A DNA stretch of 64,000 nucleotides, from positions 875,501-939,500 of the forward strand of contig NZ_CP152407.1 in the NCBI RefSeq assembly GCF_038958875.1, given 5' to 3'. Below are positions 8,488 to 15,991 of the stretch, piece after piece. This stretch comes from Acidovorax sp. FHTAMBA. Its GTDB lineage: Bacteria; Pseudomonadota; Gammaproteobacteria; Burkholderiales; Burkholderiaceae_C. The notes under the pieces were generated by a model, which saw only the letters and a program-made list of their open reading frames with translations, had not been told where the DNA came from and searched no databases. Numbering within the stretch: the first letter of the stretch is position 1; every line of letters starts with the position of its first letter. The position numbers and the translations under genes were made by a program.

Positions 8488-10021
8488 CGGTGGGTGGTGC
8501 GACGTTGAGGGTCAGCACAAACTCAGCCCCCCGTTGGGCGGCGGATGAGGGCGTGGCCTCGGGCGCCAGGCTCAGCTGCGCGCCCATGGCCTGCGCCAGG
8601 CTCTCGCACAGCGTGAGGCCCAGGCCCAGGCCGCCGTTGCGTGTGGTGTAGAAGGGCTCGAACAGGTGCTGGCGTGCTTCGGGCGGGATGCCGGGGCCGT
8701 GGTCGCGCACCGAAAGCGCCACCTGTCCGGCACCAGCCTGCGCCATGGCAAGGTGCAGCCGGCGTTCAGCGGGGGGCACTTGCTCCAGCGCCTGCAGCGC
8801 GTTCATCAGCAGGTTGTGGATGATCTGTTGCAGGGCCACGGGTTCGGCCAGCACCGGGGGCAGGTCTGCTGCGGCCAACACCTCGGGCACTACGCCGCGC
8901 TGTGCCAGCTCGGGCTCCAGCAGGTGCAGCACGTCCTGCACGGCGGTGGGCAGTGCCAGGGGCTGGGCCTGACCGGCCAGGTCGGGCCGCTCCACCAGGC
9001 GGCGCAGGCGGCCCACCACGGTGGATGCGCGGCGCGCCTGCTCCACGGCGCGGGCCATGGCGGTCTGTGCGGTGTCGAGGTCGGGTGGGTCGTCGGCCAG
9101 CAGGCGCTGGGCGGCCTGCGTGCTGGACAGCAGTGCCGTGAGCGGCTGGTTCAGCTCGTGCGCCATGCCAGCGGCCAATTCGCCCAATGTGTTCAGCCGC
9201 GCCACCTGGCCCAGGCGCAGCAGCTCTTCGGCCCGCTGGCGCGCCACGCGCTGGCGCCACAGGGCGCGGCCTGCGGCCCACAGCGCTGCGGTCAGCAGGC
9301 ACCAGCCCAACATGCGCCACCAGGGCAGTTCGTGCAGGCCCACGGTGCGGCGGGCCACCACGTCCAGCGGCTGGCTGGCGGCGGCCAGCAGTTTGTGAAA
9401 GTCGTAGGTGCGGATGCCGCTGCCCGGGTCGGCCTGGCCGGGCTGCACCACAAAGGCCGTGCCGCCCTGCTCCAGCGTCACGCGCACCGGGCTGGCGGCC
9501 ATGTCCATGGGCCACTCGTCGGCGGGGATGGTGGTGCGCAGGTCGATGTGCAGCGCATAGCTGGCTGGCGTGCCCGCCAGCACCAGGTAGTAACGGCCTG
9601 CGGGCAGGTTCAAGCCTGCCGTAGCGGCGTGACCGGTGCGCCGTGAGGTGGCCTCGGCGGCTGTCAGCTCGGCCTGCAGTGCGGGCGGCCAGTCGCTGTG
9701 GGCCGAGCGCTGCAGCACCGCCAGGATCTGCGGATACACCGACGTGAGGCGGGGCAGGGGCGATGCCGCGTTGTGCAGGTCATCCACCGCAGCGGCTGGC
9801 TGCAGCAGCGCCAGCGTGGCCATGATGGCGTCGTGCTGCACCACGCGCTGGCTCAGCAGCCGGTGCACGATGCGCGCGTCGGTCTCAAACGCCGCGTGCA
9901 GCTGCTGCAGGCGGTCCACCACCAGCCAGCCGCAACCGATGCAGGCCACCGCCACCCACAACAGCAGGCTGGGCAGGTGCAGGGCGTGTCGGGGCAGAAG
10001 GCGGCGCCAGGCGGGGAACAT
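8477..10021 (-). CDS. Membrane sensor histidine kinase
   Basis: The protein has 514 residues. Two membrane segments (about 17-34 and 237-252) bracket a periplasmic sensor region of about 200 residues with no domain I recognise. A HisKA domain follows with H288 in ELAAGMAHELNQPLTAL, then an HATPase domain with the N box (IIHNLLMNALQAL), G1 (VRDHGPGIP) and G2 (GGLGLGLTL). The HELNQPL form of the H box is typical of kinases paired with FixJ/NarL-type or NtrC-type regulators. It should autophosphorylate on H288 and pass phosphate to D60 of the overlapping response regulator. It is the first gene of its operon. Confidence 0.93.
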   Translation of the reverse strand: MFPAWRRLLPRHALHLPSLLLWVAVACIGCGWLVVDRLQQLHAAFETDARIVHRLLSQRVVQHDAIMATLALLQPAAAVDDLHNAASPLPRLTSVYPQILAVLQRSAHSDWPPALQAELTAAEATSRRTGHAATAGLNLPAGRYYLVLAGTPASYALHIDLRTTIPADEWPMDMAASPVRVTLEQGGTAFVVQPGQADPGSGIRTYDFHKLLAAASQPLDVVARRTVGLHELPWWRMLGWCLLTAALWAAGRALWRQRVARQRAEELLRLGQVARLNTLGELAAGMAHELNQPLTALLSSTQAAQRLLADDPPDLDTAQTAMARAVEQARRASTVVGRLRRLVERPDLAGQAQPLALPTAVQDVLHLLEPELAQRGVVPEVLAAADLPPVLAEPVALQQIIHNLLMNALQALEQVPPAERRLHLAMAQAGAGQVALSVRDHGPGIPPEARQHLFEPFYTTRNGGLGLGLTLCESLAQAMGAQLSLAPEATPSSAAQRGAEFVLTLNVAPPTDDR

Positions 10022-10047
10022 GCGCGGATTCTGGCATGGGCGCCTTA

Positions 10048-10084
10048 GAGCCTGTTCAACGTCGCTCAGATTCTGAACAGGTTC
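10048..10084. promoter_or_regulatory. Inverted repeat between the kinase and CDF transporter genes
   Basis: GAGCCTGTTCA (10048-10058) and TGAACAGGTTC (10074-10084) pair over 11 positions with one G-T mismatch and a 15-base loop. It sits between the divergent starts at 10021 and 10143, where promoters are expected. It could be an operator for either gene or a copy of a dispersed palindrome. No further copy was seen in the window. Confidence 0.4.
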
Positions 10085-10142
10085 TTAAGGTGGCTCTGGT
10101 GTAATTTCAGACTGCCTGTTTCCGCTCCTTCGCCTACCCACC

Positions 10143-11093
10143 ATGTCTGCACCTTCTCCCGCATCCCACCCTTGGTTTTCACCCCGCAACCTACTGTGGG
10201 CCTCGGTGGCCGTGGCGGTGGTCACCATTGCGCTCAAGACGCTGGCCTGGGTGGTCACGGGCTCGGTGGGTCTGTTGTCTGACGCGATGGAGTCGTTTGT
10301 GAATCTGGCCAGCGCCATGTTTGCGCTGGCCATGGTGACGGTGGCGGCACGGCCAGCCGATGACGACCACCCCTACGGCCACCACAAGGCCGAATACTTT
10401 TCCTCGGGCTTTGAGGGCATCCTCATCATGGGCGTGTCGGCAGGCATCCTGTGGGCAGCCGGGCACCGCTTGTTTGACCCACAACCCATCGAGCAGGTGG
10501 GCTGGGGCCTGGGCCTGTCGGTGCTCAGCTCGGCCCTGAACGGGCTGCTGGCCTGGGTGATGTTCCGCTCGGCGCGCGAGCACCGCTCCATCGCGCTGGA
10601 GGCCGATGCCCGCCACTTGGTCACCGATGTGTGGACCTCGGCCGGTGTGCTGGTGGGCATTGCGGGCGCTGCCCTGACCGGGTGGTTGTGGCTGGATGCG
10701 GTAGCGGCCATTGCCGTGGCGCTGAACATCCTGAAAGAGGGCGTGGAGCTGGTGTGGCGGTCGTCCCAGGGCCTCATGGATTCGGCGGTGGAGCCCGAGG
10801 TGCAGTCCACCATTGACGCCACGCTGCAGCAGTTTGTGGCCGCTCAGGCGCCGGGCGCCGTGCGGTTCGACCATGTCTCCACCCGCCGCGCGGGCCAGCG
10901 CCAGTTTGTGGACATGCACCTGCACATGCCCGCCGACTGGACCCTGCGCCACGCCGCAGAGCTGCGCGGCCAGGTAGAGCGCGCGCTGATGACCGCCGTG
11001 CCGGGCCTGCGCGCCACCATCGAGCTGCTGCCCACCGATGTGGAGGCGCACTTTGACGACCCCCGTGACGATTTGAAGGATGCCGTGAAGTGA
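10143..11093 (+). CDS. Cation diffusion facilitator (CDF) family metal transporter
   Basis: The protein has 316 residues with five to six membrane segments in the first 200 residues and a C-terminal cytoplasmic domain (about 215-300). Likely metal ligands are in GLLSDAMESFVNLAS (helix 2) and ARHLVTDVWTS (helix 5), and the histidine-rich turn HPYGHHKAEYF lies between helices 2 and 3. CDF proteins export divalent cations such as Zn2+, Fe2+ or Co2+ in exchange for protons; the particular metal is not clear here. It overlaps the dtd start by four bases (GTGA), so the genes are coupled. Confidence 0.92.
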   Translation: MSAPSPASHPWFSPRNLLWASVAVAVVTIALKTLAWVVTGSVGLLSDAMESFVNLASAMFALAMVTVAARPADDDHPYGHHKAEYFSSGFEGILIMGVSAGILWAAGHRLFDPQPIEQVGWGLGLSVLSSALNGLLAWVMFRSAREHRSIALEADARHLVTDVWTSAGVLVGIAGAALTGWLWLDAVAAIAVALNILKEGVELVWRSSQGLMDSAVEPEVQSTIDATLQQFVAAQAPGAVRFDHVSTRRAGQRQFVDMHLHMPADWTLRHAAELRGQVERALMTAVPGLRATIELLPTDVEAHFDDPRDDLKDAVK

Positions 11094-11569
11094 TCAGCGT
11101 ATTGCAACGTGTGCGCGAAGCGCGTGTGGATGTGGACGGGCAGACCGTGGGCGCCATCGGCGCGGGCCTGCTGGTGCTGGTGTGCGCCGAGCGTGGCGAC
11201 ACCGAGGCCGAGGCCGACAAGTTGCTGGCCAAGATCCTCAAGCTGCGCATTTTTTCGGACGCTGCGGGCAAGATGAACCAGAGCGTGCAGGACATCGATG
11301 GACGTGGAGCCTGCGGGGGCCTGCTGCTGGTCAGCCAGTTCACGCTGGCGGCAGACACCACCGGCGGCAACCGGCCCAGTTTTACCCAGGCGGCTGCGCC
11401 CGACGAGGGCCGGCGGCTGTATGACTATGTGGTGGCTCAGGCCCGCAAGGCGCATCCCGATGTCGCCACCGGGCAGTTTGCGGCCGACATGCAGGTGCAT
11501 CTTGTCAACGACGGGCCGGTGACGATACCGCTGCGCGTGGCGCCTGCGTCTCCCACGTTGCCGGCATGA
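11090..11569 (+). CDS. dtd: D-aminoacyl-tRNA deacylase
   Basis: This 159-residue protein starts at GTG, whose last two bases begin the stop codon of the CDF gene. Family signatures are present: SQFTLAADT near the middle, and NDGPVTIPL near the C-terminus, which contains the Gly-Pro motif that gives chiral proofreading. The enzyme removes D-amino acids, and glycine mischarged on tRNA-Ala, in the cytoplasm. Length is slightly over the usual 145-150 because of a short C-terminal tail. It is followed within five bases by an MFS gene. Confidence 0.96.
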   Translation: MISVLQRVREARVDVDGQTVGAIGAGLLVLVCAERGDTEAEADKLLAKILKLRIFSDAAGKMNQSVQDIDGRGACGGLLLVSQFTLAADTTGGNRPSFTQAAAPDEGRRLYDYVVAQARKAHPDVATGQFAADMQVHLVNDGPVTIPLRVAPASPTLPA

Positions 11570-11573
11570 CCCG

Positions 11574-12839
11574 GTGCTGCGCGTGACCGGGCCCGAGCGC
11601 CACCCTGCCGCTCCTGCCCCGCCCTCCGCGGCGCTGTGGTTCATGTACCTGTGCCTGCTCACGGCATTTTCGCTGAGCCAGGCGTTCCGCACGGTAACCA
11701 GCATCATTGCCACCGGGCTACAGGCAGACTTCGGGATCTCGCCGGATTCGCTCGGCGCGTTTGCAGGGCTTTTCGGGCTGTCGTTTGGCGTCACGCAGTT
11801 GCTCATGGGCATTGGCATGGACCTGTACGGCCTGCGCAAAACGGTGCTGACAGCCTTCCCCCTGGCGGTGCTGGGCGCTGCGGTGTCGGCCGCTGCACCC
11901 AGCTACGGGTGGCTGATGCTGGGGCAGCTGCTGATCGGGGTGGGGTGCTCGCCGGCGTTTCTGGCCTGCACGGTGTTTATCTCGCGCCACTTTCCAGCGC
12001 AGCGCTTCGCATTTTTTTCGGGCCTCGGGATGGGCGTGGGTGGGCTGGGCCTGCTCTTCACCGGCACACCGCTGGCCTTCATGGTGCAGCACGGGGGGTG
12101 GCGCATGGGCTTTGGGGTGCTTGCGGTGCTTTCGCTGTTGTCGTGGCTGCTGATTTTCTGGAAGGTGCGCGAGCCCGCGCTGCCGCACGCTTCCTCAGGC
12201 CCGCGCGAATCGTGGGGCCAGGCGGCAGCCCGGTTTGGCACGCTGTTCAGGGTGCCGCACACCTGGGGCATCCTGATCCTGGGCATGACCTGCTATGCGG
12301 CGTTTCTGTCATTGCGCGGCCTGTGGCTGGGCCCGCTGCTGATGGAGCGCCATCACTTCTCGCTGGTGGAAAGCGGCAACGTGGCGCTGGTCTTGTCGAT
12401 GATTTCGGTGGTGGTTCCGGTCGTCTACGGGCGCATGGACCCCGGGGCCACGCACCGGCGCGCCTGGATCACAAGGCTTTCATTGCTCATGGGTGGCCTC
12501 TTCGTGCTGCTGGGCCTGTTGCAGCACGCAGCGGCCAGTGTGGCGCTGATTTTCCTCATGGGGTTGCTCTCGGGTTACGGGGTGCTGCAGTACGCTGATG
12601 TGCGCTCGTCGTACCCCGCGGAGACGACGGGCCGCGCGCTGTCTCTGTACACGATGTCGATGTTTCTGGGGGTGGCCCTGATGCAGTGGTTCACCGGGGT
12701 GGTGGCCACATGGGCACAACATGGCGGGCATGACCCCTACCAGGCGGTGATGGTGTGCATTGCCTGCATGCTGGCCGCGGCCTCCACGGCTTTTCGCCTG
12801 TTGCCCCGCTCGCCCCTGCTGCTGCCTGGCGCGCACTGA
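11574..12839 (+). CDS. Major facilitator superfamily transporter
   Basis: The protein has 421 residues from a GTG start four bases after dtd. An ATG at 11643 is an alternative that would still leave the first helix (LCLLTAFSLSQAF) intact. About twelve membrane helices are visible, with the MFS loop 2-3 motif in GIGMDLYGLRKTVL. The substrate cannot be inferred; the overall look is of nitrate/sugar-phosphate-like MFS proteins of unknown function. Because the spacing to dtd is so tight, it is probably read from the CDF-dtd transcript. Confidence 0.85.
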   Translation: MLRVTGPERHPAAPAPPSAALWFMYLCLLTAFSLSQAFRTVTSIIATGLQADFGISPDSLGAFAGLFGLSFGVTQLLMGIGMDLYGLRKTVLTAFPLAVLGAAVSAAAPSYGWLMLGQLLIGVGCSPAFLACTVFISRHFPAQRFAFFSGLGMGVGGLGLLFTGTPLAFMVQHGGWRMGFGVLAVLSLLSWLLIFWKVREPALPHASSGPRESWGQAAARFGTLFRVPHTWGILILGMTCYAAFLSLRGLWLGPLLMERHHFSLVESGNVALVLSMISVVVPVVYGRMDPGATHRRAWITRLSLLMGGLFVLLGLLQHAAASVALIFLMGLLSGYGVLQYADVRSSYPAETTGRALSLYTMSMFLGVALMQWFTGVVATWAQHGGHDPYQAVMVCIACMLAAASTAFRLLPRSPLLLPGAH

Positions 12840-12861
12840 GGCTGTGCTTGCAGCCGATGGC

Positions 12862-13602
12862 TCAGGCCCGCAGGAAGAACAGGCCCGCCATCACCAGGCC
12901 CGTGGCCACGATGCCCCAGCGCAGCCACGCAGCCGGTATGCGCCGCGCCACCCGCGCGCCCCCGTAGCCGCCCGCCGTGGCGGCCACCATCATCATCAGC
13001 GCCTGCGGCCACAGCACCACGCCACCGGCGGCGTAGATGGCCACGGCAATGGCGGTGAGCAGGGCAGACACCCAGTTTTTCAGGCCATTCATGGCGTTCA
13101 GGTTCGTCTGCCCCAGCAGGCCGAACAACGCCAGCAGCAAGATACCCAGCCCGCCGTTGAAGTAACCACCGTAGGCCGCCACCGCCAGGATGCCCACGGT
13201 GGCCTTGGCCGTGGACGGCTTGCCACCCGCGAGCATCTTGCGCAGCTGCGGCCCGAAGGCGAACAGCGCCGTGGCCGCCAGCAGCAGCCAGGGCACCACG
13301 CGGCGGAAGGTGGCATCGGGCGTGACCAGCAGCAGAGCCGCACCGGCCGCGCCGCCCAGCAGCGACAGCACCACCAGCAAGCGCATCGACAGGCCCGGCG
13401 GCGGGGCGGTGTCCTCCCGAAAGCCCCAGGCCCCCGCCATGTAGCCCGGCAGCAGCGCCACGGTGCCCGTGGCATTGGCCACCACAGGCGGCACGCCGGT
13501 GAAGACGAGCGCAGGCAGGGTCAGAAAGCTGCCGCCTCCGGCAACGGCGTTCAGGGCGCCGGCCATGAAGGCGGCCACGAGCAGCAGGGCGATTTCGGTC
13601 AT
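12862..13602 (-). CDS. TauE/SafE-family sulfite exporter-like permease
   Basis: The protein has 246 residues when started at the ATG at 13602 (MTEIALLLVAAF). The open frame continues upstream but without hydrophobic or conserved character. The signature MAGALNAVAGGGSFLTLPAL is typical of TauE/SafE (DUF81) proteins, and a second copy-like motif with GGYFNGGLGILLLALFGL begins the C-terminal half. Seven to eight membrane helices are expected. The family exports small organic or inorganic anions such as sulfite or sulfoacetate; the substrate is not determined here. It converges with the MFS gene. Confidence 0.9.
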   Translation of the reverse strand: MTEIALLLVAAFMAGALNAVAGGGSFLTLPALVFTGVPPVVANATGTVALLPGYMAGAWGFREDTAPPPGLSMRLLVVLSLLGGAAGAALLLVTPDATFRRVVPWLLLAATALFAFGPQLRKMLAGGKPSTAKATVGILAVAAYGGYFNGGLGILLLALFGLLGQTNLNAMNGLKNWVSALLTAIAVAIYAAGGVVLWPQALMMMVAATAGGYGGARVARRIPAAWLRWGIVATGLVMAGLFFLRA

Positions 13603-13790
13603 TTTTTCGGGGTCGGAAGGGGGGCTCCCCACCACGATGGCGCGCGGGTTGAAGCATTCGCCTGATCTTAGGTGTGCGAGACCCCTGTTTTGCCCACCAT
13701 TACATGCAAAAAAGGTTGCACTGATGTGCTGTGTGATACGGCCCTGCGGCCCGCGCTGGCCCTCTGCAGCCAAGCCTGGGGGGCCGCTGG

Positions 13791-14249
13791 CTAGCGGGCG
13801 TAGGGGTCTGCGTACCCCAGCTCTTGCAGGATGGCGGTTTCGTAGTCTTCCATCTCCTGCGCATCCGCCTCGCTGGTCTCGTGGTCCCACCCCTGTGCGT
13901 GCAGCGTGCCGTGCACCAGCATGTGGGCGTAGTGCTCTTCCAGGCTCTTGTTCTGCTCACGGGCCTCACGCTCGATCACCGGGGCGCACAGCACCAGGTC
14001 GGCGGTCACCACCGGCTCCTGGGCGTAGTCGAACGTGAGCACGTTGGTGGCGTAGTCCTTCTTGCGGTACTCGCGGTTGAGCTGCTGGCCTTCTTCAGCA
14101 CCCACGATGCGCACGGTGATTTCGGCATCCGTGGCCAACGCGTGGCGAATCCAGCGCGTGACCTTGTGGCGGGGCAGCACGGCACGGTGGGCGGCCACGC
14201 CGTCAAAGGAGCCGAATTGCAGAGACAGGGCGAGTTGGTTCAAAGGCAT
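13791..14249 (-). CDS. ybeY: rRNA maturation endoribonuclease YbeY
   Basis: The protein has 152 residues from the ATG at 14249 (MPLNQLALSL). A start 42 bases upstream would lie inside a dispersed repeat and is rejected. The metal-binding motif H-x3-H-x5-H is clear in HMLVHGTLHAQGWDHE. The YRKKDYATNVLTFDYA segment is also characteristic. The enzyme acts in 16S rRNA 3' end maturation and ribosome quality control. It follows phoH in the same direction, a conserved order in proteobacteria, with one copy of the dispersed palindromic element between them. Confidence 0.95.
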   Translation of the reverse strand: MPLNQLALSLQFGSFDGVAAHRAVLPRHKVTRWIRHALATDAEITVRIVGAEEGQQLNREYRKKDYATNVLTFDYAQEPVVTADLVLCAPVIEREAREQNKSLEEHYAHMLVHGTLHAQGWDHETSEADAQEMEDYETAILQELGYADPYAR

Positions 14250-14257
14250 TTGGAGTG

Positions 14258-14307
14258 TTTTTGGCCGCTGGCGCTTGGTGGATAAGCGCAAGCAGCTATG
14301 AAAATAG
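14258..14307 (-). repeat. Dispersed palindromic element, copy B (between phoH and ybeY)
   Basis: Read on the minus strand this copy contains ATAGCTGCTTGCGCTT and AAGCGCCAGCGGCC, separated by ATCCACC, so it forms an imperfect hairpin. It ends eight bases before the ybeY start, within the space where a ribosome-binding site would lie, so it may affect translation of ybeY from the phoH transcript. Confidence 0.8.
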
Positions 14308-14324
14308 GAGTTGAGTCTGGGAGG

Positions 14325-15281
14325 CTATTCGCGCACACGCGCTGCCGTCGCACGGCGGGGGGCGTCATAGGCGTCCACGATGCGGGCCACCAGCGGGTGG
14401 CGCACCACGTCGGCGCTGGTGAAGTGGGTGATGGAGATGCCCTTCACACGCTTGAGCACGCGTTCGGCATCAATCAGGCCGCTCAGGTTGCCCTTGGGCA
14501 GGTCGATCTGGCTCACGTCACCCGTCACCACCGCCTTGGCGCCAAAGCCGATGCGGGTGAGGAACATCTTCATCTGCTCGGGGGTGGTGTTCTGCGCCTC
14601 GTCGAGGATGACGAACGCGTTGTTCAGTGTGCGCCCACGCATGAAGGCCAGCGGCGCGATCTCGATGGCGTTGCGCTCGAAGGCCTTTTGCACCTTGTCA
14701 TGCCCCATCAGCTCGTACAGCGCGTCGTACAGGGGGCGCAGATACGGGTCCACCTTCTGCGCCAGGTCACCGGGCAAAAAGCCCAGGCGCTCGCCAGCCT
14801 CCACCGCCGGGCGGGTCAGCACGATGCGCTGCACGCTGCTGCGCTCCAGCGCGTCCACCGCACTGGCCACGGCGAGATACGTCTTGCCGGTGCCGGCAGG
14901 GCCGATGCCGAAGGTGATGTCGTGCGTGGCAATGTTCTGCAGGTACAGGTTCTGCGTGGGGGTGCGCCCGCGCAGGTCGGCACGGCGGGTGTTGAGGATG
15001 ATGGCGTCGTCTGGCGCCTCCAGCAGCTCGCTGTCGCCCGCCAGCATCAGCTGGATGTAATCCTCGCCAATCGGCCGCTCGGCCATTTCATACAGGGCCT
15101 GCAGCAGCTCCATCGCCTGTGTGGCCTTGGCCTTGGGGCCGTCAATCTTGAACTGCTCATGCCGGTGCGCAATGCTCACCTGCAAGGCCACCTCGATGGT
15201 GCGCAGGTGCGCATCGGCCGGGCCGCACAGGTTGGTGAGCCGGGTGTTGTTGTGGGGGGTGAAGGTGTGGCGCAGGATCAC
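14325..15281 (-). CDS. phoH: PhoH-like ATPase
   Basis: The protein has 318 residues from a GTG at 15281 (ILRHTFTPHNNTRL follows). A longer start at 15362 would collide with ruvA and is less likely. Walker A is GPAGTGKTYLA, Walker B is FVILDEAQN, and the ARPAVEAGERLGFLPGDL-like segment (TRPAVEAGERLGFLPGDL) is a family hallmark. PhoH-like proteins are cytoplasmic ATPases related to the helicase superfamily I core; their pairing with ybeY suggests a role in RNA or ribosome metabolism. The gene is divergent from ruvA across 80 bases. Confidence 0.9.
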   Translation of the reverse strand: MILRHTFTPHNNTRLTNLCGPADAHLRTIEVALQVSIAHRHEQFKIDGPKAKATQAMELLQALYEMAERPIGEDYIQLMLAGDSELLEAPDDAIILNTRRADLRGRTPTQNLYLQNIATHDITFGIGPAGTGKTYLAVASAVDALERSSVQRIVLTRPAVEAGERLGFLPGDLAQKVDPYLRPLYDALYELMGHDKVQKAFERNAIEIAPLAFMRGRTLNNAFVILDEAQNTTPEQMKMFLTRIGFGAKAVVTGDVSQIDLPKGNLSGLIDAERVLKRVKGISITHFTSADVVRHPLVARIVDAYDAPRRATAARVRE

Positions 15282-15361
15282 GCGGATAATTCCAGTCAGG
15301 CAACCGAAAAACGGCAAGAAGACGGCGCCGCGCGTCATGCCCGCGTCGCCAAAGGACATCA

Positions 15362-15937
15362 ATGATAGGCAAATTGACCGGCACCCTGCTGGAGAAGAAC
15401 CCCCCCGAGGTGCTGCTGGACTGCCACGGCGTGGGCTACGAGGTGAACGTGCCCATGAGCACCTTCTACAACCTGCCCGCCGTGGGCGAGCGCGTGAGCC
15501 TGCTCACCCAGTTCATTGTGCGCGAGGACGCACAACTGCTGTACGGCTTTGCCACCGTGCCCGAGCGCCAGGCGTTTCGGGAGCTGATCAAGATCTCCGG
15601 CGTGGGGCCGCGCACGGCCTTGTCCATCCTGAGTGGCATGGGTGTGAGCGACCTGGCGCAGGCGATCTCGCTGCAGGAGGCGGGGCGCCTGGTGAAGGTG
15701 CCGGGCATCGGCAAGAAAACGGCCGAGCGGCTGCTGCTGGAGCTCAAGGGCAAGCTGGGCGCCGACATGGGCGCCGTGCGTGGCGCCGCCACCAGCGATG
15801 CGCAGGCCGACATCCTGCAGGCGCTGCTGGCCTTGGGATACAACGACAAGGAAGCCGCAGCGGCGCTCAAGGCGTTGCCGGCGGACGTGGGGGTGAGCGA
15901 GGGGATCAAGATGGCGTTGAAGGCGCTGGCGAAATAG
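15362..15937 (+). CDS. ruvA: Holliday junction branch migration protein RuvA
   Basis: The protein has 191 residues. It starts MIGKLTGTLLEKNPPEVLLD, typical of RuvA domain I. The helix-hairpin-helix motifs lie in LIKISGVGPRTALSILS and LVKVPGIGKKTAERLLLELK, and the C-terminal domain III (about 145-191), which binds RuvB, is present. RuvA forms the tetramer that holds the four-way junction while RuvB drives branch migration. ruvB lies about 2 kb downstream, separated by a secreted protease gene, which is unusual because the two are normally adjacent. Confidence 0.97.
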   Translation: MIGKLTGTLLEKNPPEVLLDCHGVGYEVNVPMSTFYNLPAVGERVSLLTQFIVREDAQLLYGFATVPERQAFRELIKISGVGPRTALSILSGMGVSDLAQAISLQEAGRLVKVPGIGKKTAERLLLELKGKLGADMGAVRGAATSDAQADILQALLALGYNDKEAAAALKALPADVGVSEGIKMALKALAK

Positions 15938-15991
15938 CAGCGCAGCGCGTTGCAGTGTTCAGTGAGAATGGGTGCGAACCAGGGGGTGAAG

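Noticed and set aside
14298..15365. A 355-codon plus-strand frame opposite phoH
   Set aside because: It is antisense to the Walker-motif-bearing PhoH protein and lacks any family signature.
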